A stretch of DNA of 64,000 bases from Microbulbifer variabilis ATCC 700307 (GCF_000380565.1 NZ_AQYJ01000022.1:124001-188000), one strand, 5' to 3'; shown: positions 25,863 to 35,659, numbered from the stretch's first letter. Numbers and translations are program-made. Notes: generated by a model from the letters alone, not told the origin.

Positions 25863-26825
25863 ATGAGAACCGATGGCAGTGTGAATCAACAGTCTCCAAC
25901 TTCTTTGCTGGAACCTACTCGCAAGAAGTTGGCCGGGACACTCCAGCGACTGGCACCCGAGCAGGGGCTAATAGAAACCTACTTGGATGGTTTGGCCCTA
26001 ATCCGTTGTAACGAGCCGGTAGCTTGTGCCTCCTCTGTATATGCGCCATCTCTCAATTTTATTATTCAGGGAAGTAAAACTCTGGAGTTGGGAGACAGGG
26101 AAATTTCCTATATGCCTCTCAGCTATGTGGCGACTTCAGTACATCTTCCCATTCTTGGGCGAGTAGAGCGTGCTTCGGAGGACACCCCTTTCCTCGGTGT
26201 GAAGTTAACGATAGATCCCAAAGAAGTAGCTGACCTGGTATTGGAGCTGGGAGATAAGGCCCCGGGAGTGGAGGCGGGGTATGACTGCCCTGAAGTGAGT
26301 TGTGGCCTTTGTGTGACGCAGATGGATCAGGGAATGCTGGATGCATTGAGCCGGCTGGTACACCTGTTGGAAACTCCTGTGGATGCTCAGATATTGGCCC
26401 CCCTGGCGCGACGGGAGATTATCTATCGCGCCTTAATGGGTGAAATCGGTGCCCGTATGCGCAAGTTTGCTATGGCAGACAGTCAGGCAAATCGGGTATC
26501 CAGAGTCATTGAAGTATTGAAGGACCGCTACTCGGAGCCGCTACGCATTAGTGACTTGGCAGAGCAGGCGAATATGAGCGAGTCATCGCTGTATCACAGC
26601 TTCAAGCAAATCACCCGCATGTCGCCCCTGCAGTTTCAAAAGAAATTGCGCTTACATGAAGCCCGCCGCTTGATGCTCACTGAGGGCCTGGAGGCAGCTT
26701 CCGCCAGCTATAGGGTGGGCTATGAAAGTCCTTCACATTTTAGCCGTGAGTACAGCCGCATGTTTGGCCTCCCCCCACGTGCGGATGTGAGTAAGCTGCG
26801 TGGTGAGCAAAGGGTGCCAGCCTAG
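25863..26825 (+). CDS. AraC-family regulator of the adjacent RND pump
   Basis: 320 residues from the ATG at 25863, preceded by AAAGGGG. The N-terminal half is an AraC_N-type domain (about 20-170; SLNFIIQGSKTLELGDREISY, where the LNFIIQG strand is characteristic). The C-terminal DNA-binding domain (about 215-310) has two helix-turn-helices: ISDLAEQANMSESSLYHSFK and AASASYRVGYESPSHFSREY. Such regulators often control adjacent oxidoreductase or efflux genes; here the divergent RND operon is the obvious target. Its stop codon overlaps the stop of the convergent HiPIP gene. Confidence 0.88.
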   Translation: MRTDGSVNQQSPTSLLEPTRKKLAGTLQRLAPEQGLIETYLDGLALIRCNEPVACASSVYAPSLNFIIQGSKTLELGDREISYMPLSYVATSVHLPILGRVERASEDTPFLGVKLTIDPKEVADLVLELGDKAPGVEAGYDCPEVSCGLCVTQMDQGMLDALSRLVHLLETPVDAQILAPLARREIIYRALMGEIGARMRKFAMADSQANRVSRVIEVLKDRYSEPLRISDLAEQANMSESSLYHSFKQITRMSPLQFQKKLRLHEARRLMLTEGLEAASASYRVGYESPSHFSREYSRMFGLPPRADVSKLRGEQRVPA

Positions 26826-27106
26826 TCCGAGGTGGCATCACCCTGTTTGAGGACAAACAGGCTGCACCACCCCTCAGGACTGATTTCTCCTTCGACCACG
26901 ATGCAGGCATTAGGCGGCTGGAAAAGCTGGCAGTCAACGCACTTCTTGCCATTATTTGGTGTGTCCTGATAATTCACGGCTTCTTTTTTTGCCTTGATCT
27001 GTGCGTTAGTGCGATCTGTGACAATAACTGCCGCCGGTAATATCGCTAGTGAGCAGCTGGAGATTTTGAGGAATTTTCTACGGGAGATAGTCTGTTTCCG
27101 GTCCAT
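26822..27106 (-). CDS. High-potential iron-sulfur protein (HiPIP)
   Basis: 94 residues. A twin-arginine signal (ISRRKFLKISSC) directs a folded protein to the periplasm. The four [4Fe-4S] ligands are C56, C59, C68 and C81, in CVDCQLFQPPNAC and PEGWC, exactly the HiPIP spacing. HiPIPs carry electrons between the bc1 complex and terminal acceptors. It is a single gene whose stop overlaps the convergent regulator by 4 bp (CTAG), with no visible terminator between them. Confidence 0.92.
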   Translation of the reverse strand: MDRKQTISRRKFLKISSCSLAILPAAVIVTDRTNAQIKAKKEAVNYQDTPNNGKKCVDCQLFQPPNACIVVEGEISPEGWCSLFVLKQGDATSD

Positions 27107-27517
27107 GCTAGAAAAGTGTCCAAATTAATTGGTTAGGGCTTCAAAAATTCAGAGTAGCTGGACGAGAGGTTTTTGCTGGGATTAACACTTTTTACAGAAG
27201 AAAAGAGAAGTAAGAATCAATCTTATTGTCATTTGAGGGTTCAATACACCTGTCTGTTCCCTGGTCAGCTGAAATCAGGCTTCGCACTAAATTAGCCGCT
27301 GGAGGAGCACTATTTATTCTGCCGTGATTTTGTTGGATAGGGTTGCTTTAGGTAGTTGTATAAAAGAAATTTTTGTTAAAGTTTTTTGCTCCCATAAATA
27401 GGGGGCCGCCTTGTTTAGCCAAAGCTGCTATAGGTCTGAATGACACTTAATTTATTGTATAACTTGCTATTTGAGCAGATAACCATTTGATGGTTTGCTT
27501 TTTGGGCAAGTTCCTCG
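27107..27517. other. AT-rich intergenic region
   Basis: 411 bp between the HiPIP gene and the histidine kinase stop. It presumably holds the HiPIP promoter on the minus strand. Only a short hairpin (AACCAT/ATGGTT near 27480-27494) without a T-run is seen behind the kinase. Nothing else is recognised. Confidence 0.4.
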
Positions 27518-28846
27518 TTAGTGAGATTCTTTAGCCCAGGGCAGCCATAAGGTAATTTGTAATCCTCCCTCAGGGCGGTTTAGCAGTTGAATGTGTCCTC
27601 CGTGGGCATCGACAATTTCTCTGCACAGCGCTAAGCCAAGGCCCACACCCTGTTCTTTGGTAGAAAAAAATGGAAGTAGTGCCTGTTGTAGAACTTTTTC
27701 ACTCATGCCGCAGCCGCGATCCGCAATTACGAGTTTTTGTCCTAGGCCATCAGTGCTGATGGTAATTTTAATATCTTCATTACTGGAACCGGCCTCGTGG
27801 GAGTTTTTGATCAGGTTCAGTAGGGCTTGCTCGATTTGTACTGGGTCAAAATACCCCTGGCGCTCTGGTAAATCCCCCGACAAGGTGAATTCCTGCAAGG
27901 GGGCAATACGCTCGATAAGTGTCTGCCAATCCACAGTTTCGCAACTGGGGGCGGGCAGCTTCGCGAAACTGGCATAGCCCTGGGTAAATTCCGTCAGGTG
28001 TTTGCAGCGGTCGGCGATGATATCAAAAACTTTTTCCAGCGCCGCAGCTTTATCCGGCTTGGCGATAAGCATTTTGCCTGAGTGCGCCAGTGAGGATATG
28101 GGGGCCAAAGAATTATTGAGCTCATGGCTGATTAGGCGAATGACTTTTTTCCAAACTTCTACTTCAGCGCGGGTTAACTCTCTTGTCATCTCACGCAAAA
28201 CAATCAAGCGGTGCTTTTGCGCATTGAGTACAAATGTACTATTACCGATGTGCATGGAGTGAGTTCCATTTGTATCGGTGTAGTTAAAAAGCCCGTTTTC
28301 CCAATTATTAATAGCATTTGCGATCTCCCCTGGGCTATTGGGGAGTAGTTTCTGTAAAAGCAGGCCCTGGATGGGCCTGCCGGCATTAAGTAGTTTTTTG
28401 GCACTGCTGTTGGAATAAATGATGTGATCGCTTTGATCGACAAGTAACAGCGCTTGCGGTGAGCTTTGGATCACAGTATCGAGGAGCAATTCGCGCTGAT
28501 AAATATGAGCGCGCTCACGTCGCAGGTGCTCACCGATTTCGTTGTATAAATTTGTAATCTGGCGGAGCTCTATATCCCTGGGAGGGACCAGAGAGATCGA
28601 AAAATCACCATCGCGAAAATTAAGTAGTCCCCCCTGTAAGGATTTAAGGGTGGTCGTCAGGGGAGTGAGAACCTGACGCATCAGCCCCAGGATAATAATA
28701 ATCCCGAGGAACAGCCCCGTAGCCCACGATAAGCGTGGATCCAGGCCTATATAAATACAAAGCCATGGGATAGCTGTACCTATAATCAATGCCAGAGTGG
28801 CTGTGGCAACGATGCGCCCCTCCAGGGAAAAATGTTTGGACATCAA
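27518..28846 (-). CDS. PAS-containing sensor histidine kinase
   Basis: 442 residues. Two N-terminal membrane helices (about 11-33 and 42-58) leave almost no periplasmic loop. A HAMP-like stretch, a PAS domain (about 120-215; SSPQALLLVDQSDHIIYSN) and the kinase core follow. The phosphorylated His is H241 in LISHELNNS; the N box is NLIKNSHEA, G1 is DRGCGMS and G2 is GVGLGLALC. The layout is NtrY-like. It is translated from a start overlapping the end of the sigma-54 response regulator by 4 bp, so the two form a two-component pair. The tiny extracytoplasmic part suggests membrane or cytoplasmic sensing. Confidence 0.9.
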   Translation of the reverse strand: MMSKHFSLEGRIVATATLALIIGTAIPWLCIYIGLDPRLSWATGLFLGIIIILGLMRQVLTPLTTTLKSLQGGLLNFRDGDFSISLVPPRDIELRQITNLYNEIGEHLRRERAHIYQRELLLDTVIQSSPQALLLVDQSDHIIYSNSSAKKLLNAGRPIQGLLLQKLLPNSPGEIANAINNWENGLFNYTDTNGTHSMHIGNSTFVLNAQKHRLIVLREMTRELTRAEVEVWKKVIRLISHELNNSLAPISSLAHSGKMLIAKPDKAAALEKVFDIIADRCKHLTEFTQGYASFAKLPAPSCETVDWQTLIERIAPLQEFTLSGDLPERQGYFDPVQIEQALLNLIKNSHEAGSSNEDIKITISTDGLGQKLVIADRGCGMSEKVLQQALLPFFSTKEQGVGLGLALCREIVDAHGGHIQLLNRPEGGLQITLWLPWAKESH

Positions 28847-30195
28847 TAGGAAATACCATGTTTTTCCAAGCGACGATACAGCGCTTGACGGCTCATACCC
28901 AGCTCTCTTGCAGCCTGGGCAATAATACCATTGCAGCTGGCTAGGGTTTGCTGTAGTAGCTCCCTACTAGGCTCAAAACTCACATCAACTTTTTCAGTTA
29001 CAGGCTGTTCGGGCAAGGCCAGCACCGCCTCATCAATGGTGTCCTCCTGGCACAGGACTGATGCACGCTGCATCACATTCTGTAATTCGCGTACATTGCC
29101 TGGCCACTGGTAGCGGGTCATTGCGGTCAGTGCCTGTGGGGAAAGTTTTTTGGGGTTACTGTTTTCACCTAAAAAGCTTATTGCCAGAGGTGCTATATCC
29201 TCGGGGCGTTCACAAAGAGGCGGTAGACGCAGCTCGATCACATTCAGGCGGTAGTATAAGTCCTGGCGGAAGTTGCCCTCAGTGATGGACTTGGGCAGGT
29301 TACTGTTGGTAGCGCTGATTACCCGTACTTTAACCTTCCGCGTTTGACTGCTGCCAAGACGCTGGAATTCTCCGGTTTGCAGCACACGTAGCAGTTTTAC
29401 CTGGCCACTGGCAGAGAGTTCGCCGATCTCGTCGAGAAACAGGGTGCCTCCATCGGCCGCCTCAAAACGACCTTCACGGGCCTTATTTCCTGCTCCGGTG
29501 TAGGCTCCGGGTTCCGCGCCAAAGAGCTCCGCTTCCATCAGCTCCTCCGGCAGTGCTCCGACATTCACTTTGATAAAGGGGCCATCACGGAGTAGTGAGT
29601 TAGCTTGAACAATATCGGCTATTTTTTCTTTACCCGCCCCGTTGGGGCCTGTGATCAGCACAGGTACATCGGACTTGGCTACCTGGGTGGCCATTTCCAA
29701 AAGCTTTTGCATATTATCGCTACGGTAAATAATATCTCGTAGATCAAACTTTTCTCGCAGTTCGCTGCGGGCATTCATTGCCTGTTGTTGTGACGCACGC
29801 TGGCGCTTTTGTAGCTCGCCCAGCTCTAGTAAGTTGACAATCGTGGAGATCAGCTTGTTATCGTCCCAGGGTTTGCCCAGGTAATCGGCCGCTCCAGCGC
29901 GGACCAGCTCCACCGCCATTTCCAATTGCGTCCAGGCGGTCAAGAGGATAATGGGCAGATCCGGATTGATTTCGCGAATAGCAAAAAACAGTTCGCGCCC
30001 CTCTTCACCAGAGGTGGTGTCCGCAGTGAAGTTCATATCCTGAATCACCAGGCTGATATCCCGGTTCTCTCGTAATAATTGCAGACCTGCCTGGGGAGTA
30101 ATGGCACAGAGGGGCTGCAAGTCATGTAATGACAACAGTATTTCCAGGGCCGAGACGATACCGCTGTTATCGTCAATAATGAGTATTTTATCCAT
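28843..30195 (-). CDS. Sigma-54-dependent response regulator (NtrC family)
   Basis: 450 residues. Receiver domain at 1-120 with phospho-acceptor D53 (IQDMNF), AAA+ sigma-54 activation domain at about 155-380, and a Fis-type helix-turn-helix at the end ([19 protein letters not shown]). The Walker A is GPNGAGKE (183-190) instead of the usual GESGTGKE, and the sigma-54 contact loop is GAYTGA (230-235) instead of GAFTGA. Both are conservative variants that keep the catalytic Lys and the loop Thr. Walker B is LFLDEIGEL. It lies downstream of an ABC efflux gene set whose head has a sigma-54 promoter, so feedback activation is likely. Confidence 0.92.
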   Translation of the reverse strand: MDKILIIDDNSGIVSALEILLSLHDLQPLCAITPQAGLQLLRENRDISLVIQDMNFTADTTSGEEGRELFFAIREINPDLPIILLTAWTQLEMAVELVRAGAADYLGKPWDDNKLISTIVNLLELGELQKRQRASQQQAMNARSELREKFDLRDIIYRSDNMQKLLEMATQVAKSDVPVLITGPNGAGKEKIADIVQANSLLRDGPFIKVNVGALPEELMEAELFGAEPGAYTGAGNKAREGRFEAADGGTLFLDEIGELSASGQVKLLRVLQTGEFQRLGSSQTRKVKVRVISATNSNLPKSITEGNFRQDLYYRLNVIELRLPPLCERPEDIAPLAISFLGENSNPKKLSPQALTAMTRYQWPGNVRELQNVMQRASVLCQEDTIDEAVLALPEQPVTEKVDVSFEPSRELLQQTLASCNGIIAQAARELGMSRQALYRRLEKHGISY

Positions 30196-30205
30196 AGGAC
30201 CAAGA

Positions 30206-30223
30206 GCCAGCTTGTAAGCTGGC
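30206..30223. repeat. Perfect hairpin before the response-regulator gene
   Basis: GCCAGCTT-GT-AAGCTGGC, an 8-bp stem 11 bp upstream of the regulator start, without a T-run. It could be an mRNA stability element or an operator. Confidence 0.45.
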
Positions 30224-30309
30224 CATTATGCAATGAGTGAGTGGTTAGGGGGAACTGCTGCCGCTGGTGTTTAAATCCAGGCCGTAGGTTTGAACGTTAG
30301 TGTCAGAGG

Positions 30310-30843
30310 CTAATGACCATTGCTGGCAGGTTGGTGATCAAAACTCAATACTCTGGCGAGCTTCCACTGCCCATCCTCTTTTTTCCAGAGGTGGGTGAAC
30401 TGTCCACTCTCGCGTAATACTTCGCTGTTATCAGCATTTATGCCATAAAATTTATGTGTACCGCTTTGAATGGCCCCGTAGTTGTTCATTGGGAAAACTC
30501 TAACACTATCGTTAATGAGTTCGCGGCGCGCTTTAATGTCACTGCCGGATTTTTGACGTTCACACATACTGCTAATACCATTGAGAAACTCTTGTGCTGA
30601 GCTTGCAGTTTTCCCCCACTTATCATGGTACATTTCAAAATCATCGGTGACGAGTTGACCCAGTTTTTTAATGTCGCAGCTGTTGAAAACAGCATCAAAA
30701 AGTTGTGAGTCCACAACGGTGATTTCCTTTTCTAATTTCTCCGTAGCTTGAGGGCCGGCAACGACGGGATGTTGCTCGGCAATTGCTGTGGGTATGAAAA
30801 TTGATATGGCAGTAAAACCTAGAGCCATCAAATAATTTCGCAT
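30310..30843 (-). CDS. Exported DUF4440/NTF2-like protein
   Basis: 177 residues from the ATG at 30843, chosen for its AAGGGAG ribosome-binding site. An N-terminal Sec signal (MALGFTAISIFIPTAIA) precedes an NTF2-like/DUF4440 domain. Its typical elements are DSQLFDAVFNSCDIKKLGQLVTDDFEMYHD and the C-terminal GQFTHLWKKEDGQWKLARVLSFDHQP. NTF2-like proteins form cone-shaped ligand pockets and can be enzymes or binding proteins; no catalytic set is certain here. It sits between the ABC permeases and the two-component genes, so it may be a periplasmic accessory or sensor partner of that system. Confidence 0.75.
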   Translation of the reverse strand: MRNYLMALGFTAISIFIPTAIAEQHPVVAGPQATEKLEKEITVVDSQLFDAVFNSCDIKKLGQLVTDDFEMYHDKWGKTASSAQEFLNGISSMCERQKSGSDIKARRELINDSVRVFPMNNYGAIQSGTHKFYGINADNSEVLRESGQFTHLWKKEDGQWKLARVLSFDHQPASNGH

Positions 30844-30883
30844 AATAAATTCTCCCTTTTTATTTACTATCTTACTTTTCGCC

Positions 30884-30920
30884 AAACTGGCGGTCAGCTA
30901 AAAAGCCCGACCACCAGTTT
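30884..30920. repeat. Imperfect inverted repeat between permease and DUF4440 gene
   Basis: AAACTGGCGGTC (30884-30895) pairs with GACCACCAGTTT (30909-30920) at 11 of 12 positions, with a 13-nt loop. No T-run follows on the minus strand, so it is probably an intercistronic mRNA hairpin rather than a terminator. Confidence 0.4.
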
Positions 30921-30930
30921 CAATTTGATT

Positions 30931-32139
30931 TTATACACTGCGCGTGGCGGTAGCCGGAGAGATATTGGCTGCACGCAGTGCTGGCGCTAGTGCAGCAGCG
31001 AGACTAACAACCAATACCAATAGAGCACAGATAAGGAGAGGTAGTAGGGTTAATACCGGCTGAGAGTAATCGCGTACCATATACTGATTAACGATTAGGG
31101 CTGCGGCACTACCCAGGGCGATACCGGTAACGGCAATCAGACTGTTTTCAATCAGGAAATAGCGGCTGATATTGCTGCGGCTAGCCCCTAGTGCCCGTCT
31201 AACACCTATTTGTTTGGCGCGTTGGTTAATCCAGAAGATTGTCAGCCCGACGATCCCCAGCGCTACGATAAAGCTGAGTGTGGCCGCAACAATAGATAAC
31301 ACTTTGACCATTAAGTTATCGCCTGCATAACTGCGAGCGACATACTCTGAGAGCACTCTGGTTTTAATGACTCTTTGAGGGTCCCTTTCAGACAGTTTAT
31401 CTACCAAGGTTTTTAACACATCATCGCGCTTGCCTGGTTCGGCGCGTACTAAATAATTGACGTCCTGAGTATTTCTGACAATGGGGAAAAAGGCCACATT
31501 ACCTGCTTTTGACCAGTCCACCCAGGCGCCCAGATGCCGTTCGATAACACCAATAATTTCTATTGGATGGGAAGTGTTGCCATCATAGAGGGGTTTTCCA
31601 ATAGGATCTTGGTCTGGGTAAATTTTATCGGCGAACTGCTGGGTAATAACTGCGACATTGATATCCCGAATTTCACTTGGATCAAAATATTGCATTTCTG
31701 CATTGGTAAAATTTCGCCCCGCCACTAATTTTAAACCTAGGGTATTGATAAAGTTTGGGTCGGTGTTGTATCTGTTAGAGACCTCTCCGCCGACCTCCTG
31801 ATTAGGTTGAGTGTAAAAAGTGCCCGCGGAGCCAGACCGCGATAAGGGGACTTGGTTGGTAATGGTTGCATCTTTGACGAAAGGCAGTTTTCGCAGTAAC
31901 TCCAAATCAGAAGAAACGGCTCCAATCATGTCGTAGTTATTGGGAATTGCCATCACGTTGATGGCAATGATCTCCTCTACGGCAATACCGGTGGGCCTTT
32001 CTATCTTTGCAATACGATCTTTTACGATCACAACCGTGTTGCTGATGATTGCCAGTGTCAATGCAAGTTGAAGAGCGATCAGCAGGGCAGGCACTTTGTT
32101 ACGCCAGAGGGCGGATAACATGGGTTTTAATTCAAGCAT
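30931..32139 (-). CDS. ABC transporter permease, FtsX/MacB type (2)
   Basis: 402 residues with the four-helix FtsX architecture. The first transmembrane segment (ALLIALQLALTLAIISNTVV) is followed by a periplasmic MacB-like domain of about 230 residues, then three C-terminal helices beginning at SIVAATLSFIVALGIVGLTIFW. The typical GVRRALGASRSNISRYFL cytoplasmic motif contacts the ATPase. Such mechanotransmission exporters drive substrates from the periplasm out through a channel or extract lipoproteins. It starts 9 bp after the other permease, so the two probably form a heterodimer. Confidence 0.87.
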   Translation of the reverse strand: MLELKPMLSALWRNKVPALLIALQLALTLAIISNTVVIVKDRIAKIERPTGIAVEEIIAINVMAIPNNYDMIGAVSSDLELLRKLPFVKDATITNQVPLSRSGSAGTFYTQPNQEVGGEVSNRYNTDPNFINTLGLKLVAGRNFTNAEMQYFDPSEIRDINVAVITQQFADKIYPDQDPIGKPLYDGNTSHPIEIIGVIERHLGAWVDWSKAGNVAFFPIVRNTQDVNYLVRAEPGKRDDVLKTLVDKLSERDPQRVIKTRVLSEYVARSYAGDNLMVKVLSIVAATLSFIVALGIVGLTIFWINQRAKQIGVRRALGASRSNISRYFLIENSLIAVTGIALGSAAALIVNQYMVRDYSQPVLTLLPLLICALLVLVVSLAAALAPALRAANISPATATRSV

Positions 32140-32148
32140 GACTCGTCC

Positions 32149-33462
32149 TTACTGGGTTTTCAGGTAAATGGAAGGGTTAGTGCGACTGATACGCCAAGCT
32201 GGGTAAAGCCCTGCCAGCAGGCTTGCGATTAGCGCGAGACCAATGGCTGCGATCACCATCACCCAATCCATCCTCGCGACCGTATCCTGTTGTCCCATAG
32301 CTAAATAACGGATTCCACTGATCCCCATAAAAGCAAGTAAAATACCGGCTATTCCACCGAGAATACCGATGGTTGAACTTTCAATGAGGTGCTGCGTGAA
32401 AATGGCATTGCGGCTGGCTCCAAGTGCCCGACGCACACCCGCTTCAGGCGCTTTGCGGAGAAACTTGGCGAGTAATAGAGCTACTGCGTTGATAACGCAA
32501 ACTAACAGAAAAGCCAGGGATACCCAGCCCAATACGCGGTTGTCATCGCTGAGGACTTCGTTGAGAACCAGCCATTCGGAAGGTTTACTCAGGGCAAATT
32601 TCAATGGTCGCTCGAAGCGCCCTTGGTCCTTCTGCCCTTGAATATATGCGGTTAGAAAGTTTTCGTACTCGGTTTTTTGTTCTTTATTAGTGAGTTCCAC
32701 CCAGTACTGAATCCAGACGCTCTCACTTTGTAGGAAACCCTCATAACCTTCGCCCTCTCCACTATCCCAGCCATTGGTATTCCCCCAGCTGTAAATTTCC
32801 AGCTTGCGGTGAAGACCAAAAGGCACGAAAAGGGATTCAACTTTCGTAAAGGAACCATTATTGACATCGTAAACTTTGGGTGAGGGTTCCCAGGTATCAA
32901 TAACGCCAATGACGGTAAAAGGTTGGCTATTTAATATGACGGTTTCACCAACGCTGTCTTCTCCAGAGAATAACTTTTCATTGGTGGCCTTGGAGAGTAT
33001 CACCACTTGCATGGGTGAGCTGTCGGCAGTCTTCTCCCAGGTGCCTCCATATATAAAAGGGATATCGAATAGGTTAAAGAAATCACGGGTGGTTACGCGG
33101 ATGTCAGCGGTATAAGGCCGGATTGCTGACTCTTCCAGTTCCACGGTAAAACCATAGCGGTGCATGGCCACCTGATGAGTGGGGATGTCAGAGCGCAGTA
33201 GGGCTTGGGCATCTCTATAAGTCAACTGCCAGGGAATTTCATTGGTAGTATTTGCGGCTTCATTAACATCCCAGCTATCGAGTTGAACGGCAAAAAGAAC
33301 ATCGTCTTTATGCTCTAGCGCGTTCTGCGACATCATGTAGTTGAGGGTGAGTACTGTCATGGAGGCACCCACACCCACCGCGATAGCAGCGACCATCAAC
33401 GCACTTAATGTCGGTGTACGACGCAGGCTTCGCAGTGCCAGGGAAATATAGTATCCAATCAT
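32149..33462 (-). CDS. ABC transporter permease, FtsX/MacB type (1)
   Basis: 437 residues from the ATG at 33462, chosen for AAGGAG upstream and because MIGYYISLALRSLRRTPTLS is the usual start of this permease group. It has the same topology as its neighbour: one N-terminal helix, a periplasmic domain of about 240 residues, and three C-terminal helices with the GVRRALGASRNAIFTQHLIE motif. The longer frame open to 33582 would overlap the ATPase gene and lacks family similarity. It lies in the order adaptor, ATPase, permease, permease. Confidence 0.88.
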   Translation of the reverse strand: MIGYYISLALRSLRRTPTLSALMVAAIAVGVGASMTVLTLNYMMSQNALEHKDDVLFAVQLDSWDVNEAANTTNEIPWQLTYRDAQALLRSDIPTHQVAMHRYGFTVELEESAIRPYTADIRVTTRDFFNLFDIPFIYGGTWEKTADSSPMQVVILSKATNEKLFSGEDSVGETVILNSQPFTVIGVIDTWEPSPKVYDVNNGSFTKVESLFVPFGLHRKLEIYSWGNTNGWDSGEGEGYEGFLQSESVWIQYWVELTNKEQKTEYENFLTAYIQGQKDQGRFERPLKFALSKPSEWLVLNEVLSDDNRVLGWVSLAFLLVCVINAVALLLAKFLRKAPEAGVRRALGASRNAIFTQHLIESSTIGILGGIAGILLAFMGISGIRYLAMGQQDTVARMDWVMVIAAIGLALIASLLAGLYPAWRISRTNPSIYLKTQ

Positions 33463-33475
33463 TACTGCAGACTCC

Positions 33476-34177
33476 TTAAGCAGTAGCGGCTTCGGGTTGC
33501 TCTGTGACCGGGCGCAGGTCGCACACTTGCCCATCCACGATCTGGATATTGCGGTGCGCACGACGGGCCAGCTCCGGATCATGGGTAACCATTACGATGG
33601 TAGTTCCCCACTCATTGATAAATTCCAGTAGCTCCATTACTTGGCGTGCCATTAGGGAGTCGAGGTTTCCAGTGGGCTCATCTGCGAGCAGGAAACGTGG
33701 CTCCCCTGCCAGGGCCCGGGCAATAGCAATACGTTGTTGCTGTCCGCCGGAAAGCTGTGCAGGCAAGTGTTTTGCGCGGGCGGACAAGCCCACTTGCTCC
33801 AGTACTTTCTCAATACGCTTGCGGCGTTCTTTAGCGCTGAATCCACGGTAGCGAAGAGGGACATCAATATTGTCGAACAAGCTTAGATCCGGGATCAGGT
33901 TAAACCCTTGGAAAATAAACCCGATCTTTTCATTACGCAGGCGGGAGCGCTGGCGATCGTTCAGGTTACTTACATCCTCGCCATCCAGCAGGTACTGGCC
34001 GCCGGTTGGGGTTTCCAATAACCCTGCGATATTCAGAAAGGTCGTTTTTCCGGAGCCACTGGGGCCGGTGACAGAGACAAATTCCCCCTCCTTCACTTCT
34101 AGGCTGAAGTCACGCAGGGCGTGGGTTTCAATAGTGTCTGTGCGGAAACTCTTGCGGACGTTATGCATCTTAAGCAT
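33476..34177 (-). CDS. ABC transporter ATP-binding protein, MacB/LolD type
   Basis: A 233-residue ATPase subunit. Walker A is GPSGSGKTT (38-46), the signature is LSGGQQQRIAIARAL, Walker B is FLLADEPTGNLDS and the switch His is in MVTHDPELA. The closely similar families are MacB and LolD ATPases, which pair with FtsX-type permeases. It starts with AAGGAA upstream, 96 bp after the adaptor gene and 13 bp before the first permease. It energises the exporter encoded here. Confidence 0.92.
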   Translation of the reverse strand: MLKMHNVRKSFRTDTIETHALRDFSLEVKEGEFVSVTGPSGSGKTTFLNIAGLLETPTGGQYLLDGEDVSNLNDRQRSRLRNEKIGFIFQGFNLIPDLSLFDNIDVPLRYRGFSAKERRKRIEKVLEQVGLSARAKHLPAQLSGGQQQRIAIARALAGEPRFLLADEPTGNLDSLMARQVMELLEFINEWGTTIVMVTHDPELARRAHRNIQIVDGQVCDLRPVTEQPEAATA

Positions 34178-34273
34178 GGCGATGTTCCTTGTTTGTCACT
34201 GAATTTTTAAATCGTTGATAAATCGCGGAAACTGAGAGGGTGTAGCTTGCGCGTGTTGAATGTCTCGCTCGGT

Positions 34274-35554
34274 TTATTCTTTCAGGGCAACTAGCTGTGC
34301 CCTCTCCAATTCTTCGGAGGCGGAGATAATGATTTGATCTCCCTCTTGCAGGCCGGAAATGATTTCCACTTGTTTCAGTCCCAGCGCGCCAATTTGAATG
34401 GCAACGCGCTCTGCCTGTTGTTGATCGTTGAGGCGGAATGCAAAGCGGCCGCCGCTCTGATCCAGGAAACCACCACGTTTCACCAGCAGCACATCATTGC
34501 GATTCTCCAGTAGCACGCGGGCGGTGAGGCGCAGGTTTTGGCGCAAGTTTTGGGGTTGTCCCTCGCTAAAACGCACTCGGGCGATGACTTGGTTGTCGAT
34601 GACTTCGGGGGATATCGCAGTGATTTCACCGGGTAGTTCACGCCCCCCTAGGTTGACGGCCACGGCCATATTCAAGCCGAGGTCGTCGGCGTAGTTCTCT
34701 GGCACTGCCGCCTCAAGCTCAAAACTGGTGAGGTCAACTACGGTGATCAAGGGGGCGTTAGCGGCAACGGCGCTGCGCTGGGATACGGCGAGACTGCCGA
34801 TGGTGCCGCTGACAGGGGAGAGGATTTCTAATTCCCGAACGCGGCGCTCGAGTTCCTCTACCTGCAACTTCTGCTGGGACACTTGTAAATGAAGGGTTTG
34901 GGTATCAAAGCTCAGGGACTCTTTTTCCAGCTCGGCGTTTTGTACAGCCTGCTCATACTCCAGTTGTGCTCGGGCCATATCGTCCTTGCTCTTTTCAAAG
35001 TCGAGCAGGGAAATAATCTGCTTCTCCTTGGAAAGCTCAGCCCGTTTTAACTCCCGTTTGGCGGCGGTGAGGTTTACCCGGGCGAGATCGGCCTTTTGCT
35101 GGTTTTCCAACTGCTGGCGCTTGGCCTGTATTTTCTGCCGTTGCAATTCTACGGACAGTTTATTGAGTTGAGCTTCCTCCTGGGCGAGTTGGTTGGATAG
35201 CTCAGGGCTGTCAACCGAGGCGAGGACTTGCCCAGCTTTCACAGTATCTCCGGCTTTTACCGCAAACTTAACGATGCCCTGCGCAGGGCTATAAAGTGTG
35301 GGGCTGTTGGCTGCGACCACTTTGCCCTGAACCACCAAGTCTCGAATCAGGTCACCGCGCTCAACCTGGGCAATATTGATACGGGATAAGGACAGGGTGT
35401 TATCTACTGAGCCGGTCCTATGCCAGGCATTAACACCCCAGATCAAAAATGCGATGGTGAGGCCAAGCAAGGCGGCAGCCTTATAGGCTTTGGGGTTTTT
35501 CCAAAGCGGTAGGGCTTCGATTTGTGTATCTTGCCTGGAAGTATCTCTAATCAT
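34274..35554 (-). CDS. Periplasmic adaptor subunit of the ABC efflux system (MacA/HlyD type)
   Basis: 426 residues from the ATG at 35554, with GTGGAAAG upstream. An N-terminal anchor helix (AALLGLTIAFLIWGV) precedes a lipoyl half (VQGKVVAANSPTLYSPAQGIV), a long coiled-coil hairpin at about 105-235 rich in Gln/Glu/Leu, and a second lipoyl half (LSPVSGTIGSLAVSQRSAV). It bridges the ABC permeases to an outer-membrane channel, which is not encoded in this window. It is the first gene of the run controlled by the sigma-54 promoter upstream. Confidence 0.88.
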   Translation of the reverse strand: MIRDTSRQDTQIEALPLWKNPKAYKAAALLGLTIAFLIWGVNAWHRTGSVDNTLSLSRINIAQVERGDLIRDLVVQGKVVAANSPTLYSPAQGIVKFAVKAGDTVKAGQVLASVDSPELSNQLAQEEAQLNKLSVELQRQKIQAKRQQLENQQKADLARVNLTAAKRELKRAELSKEKQIISLLDFEKSKDDMARAQLEYEQAVQNAELEKESLSFDTQTLHLQVSQQKLQVEELERRVRELEILSPVSGTIGSLAVSQRSAVAANAPLITVVDLTSFELEAAVPENYADDLGLNMAVAVNLGGRELPGEITAISPEVIDNQVIARVRFSEGQPQNLRQNLRLTARVLLENRNDVLLVKRGGFLDQSGGRFAFRLNDQQQAERVAIQIGALGLKQVEIISGLQEGDQIIISASEELERAQLVALKE

Positions 35555-35659
35555 TGTTGCTTTCCACTTCTCTGTGCGATTGCTTCTGCTTTGTAATTTG
35601 GATGCAGTGCATTTCTGTTTCGGATGCAAATCAAAAAAATCTGCTCTGTGAGCTACTAC

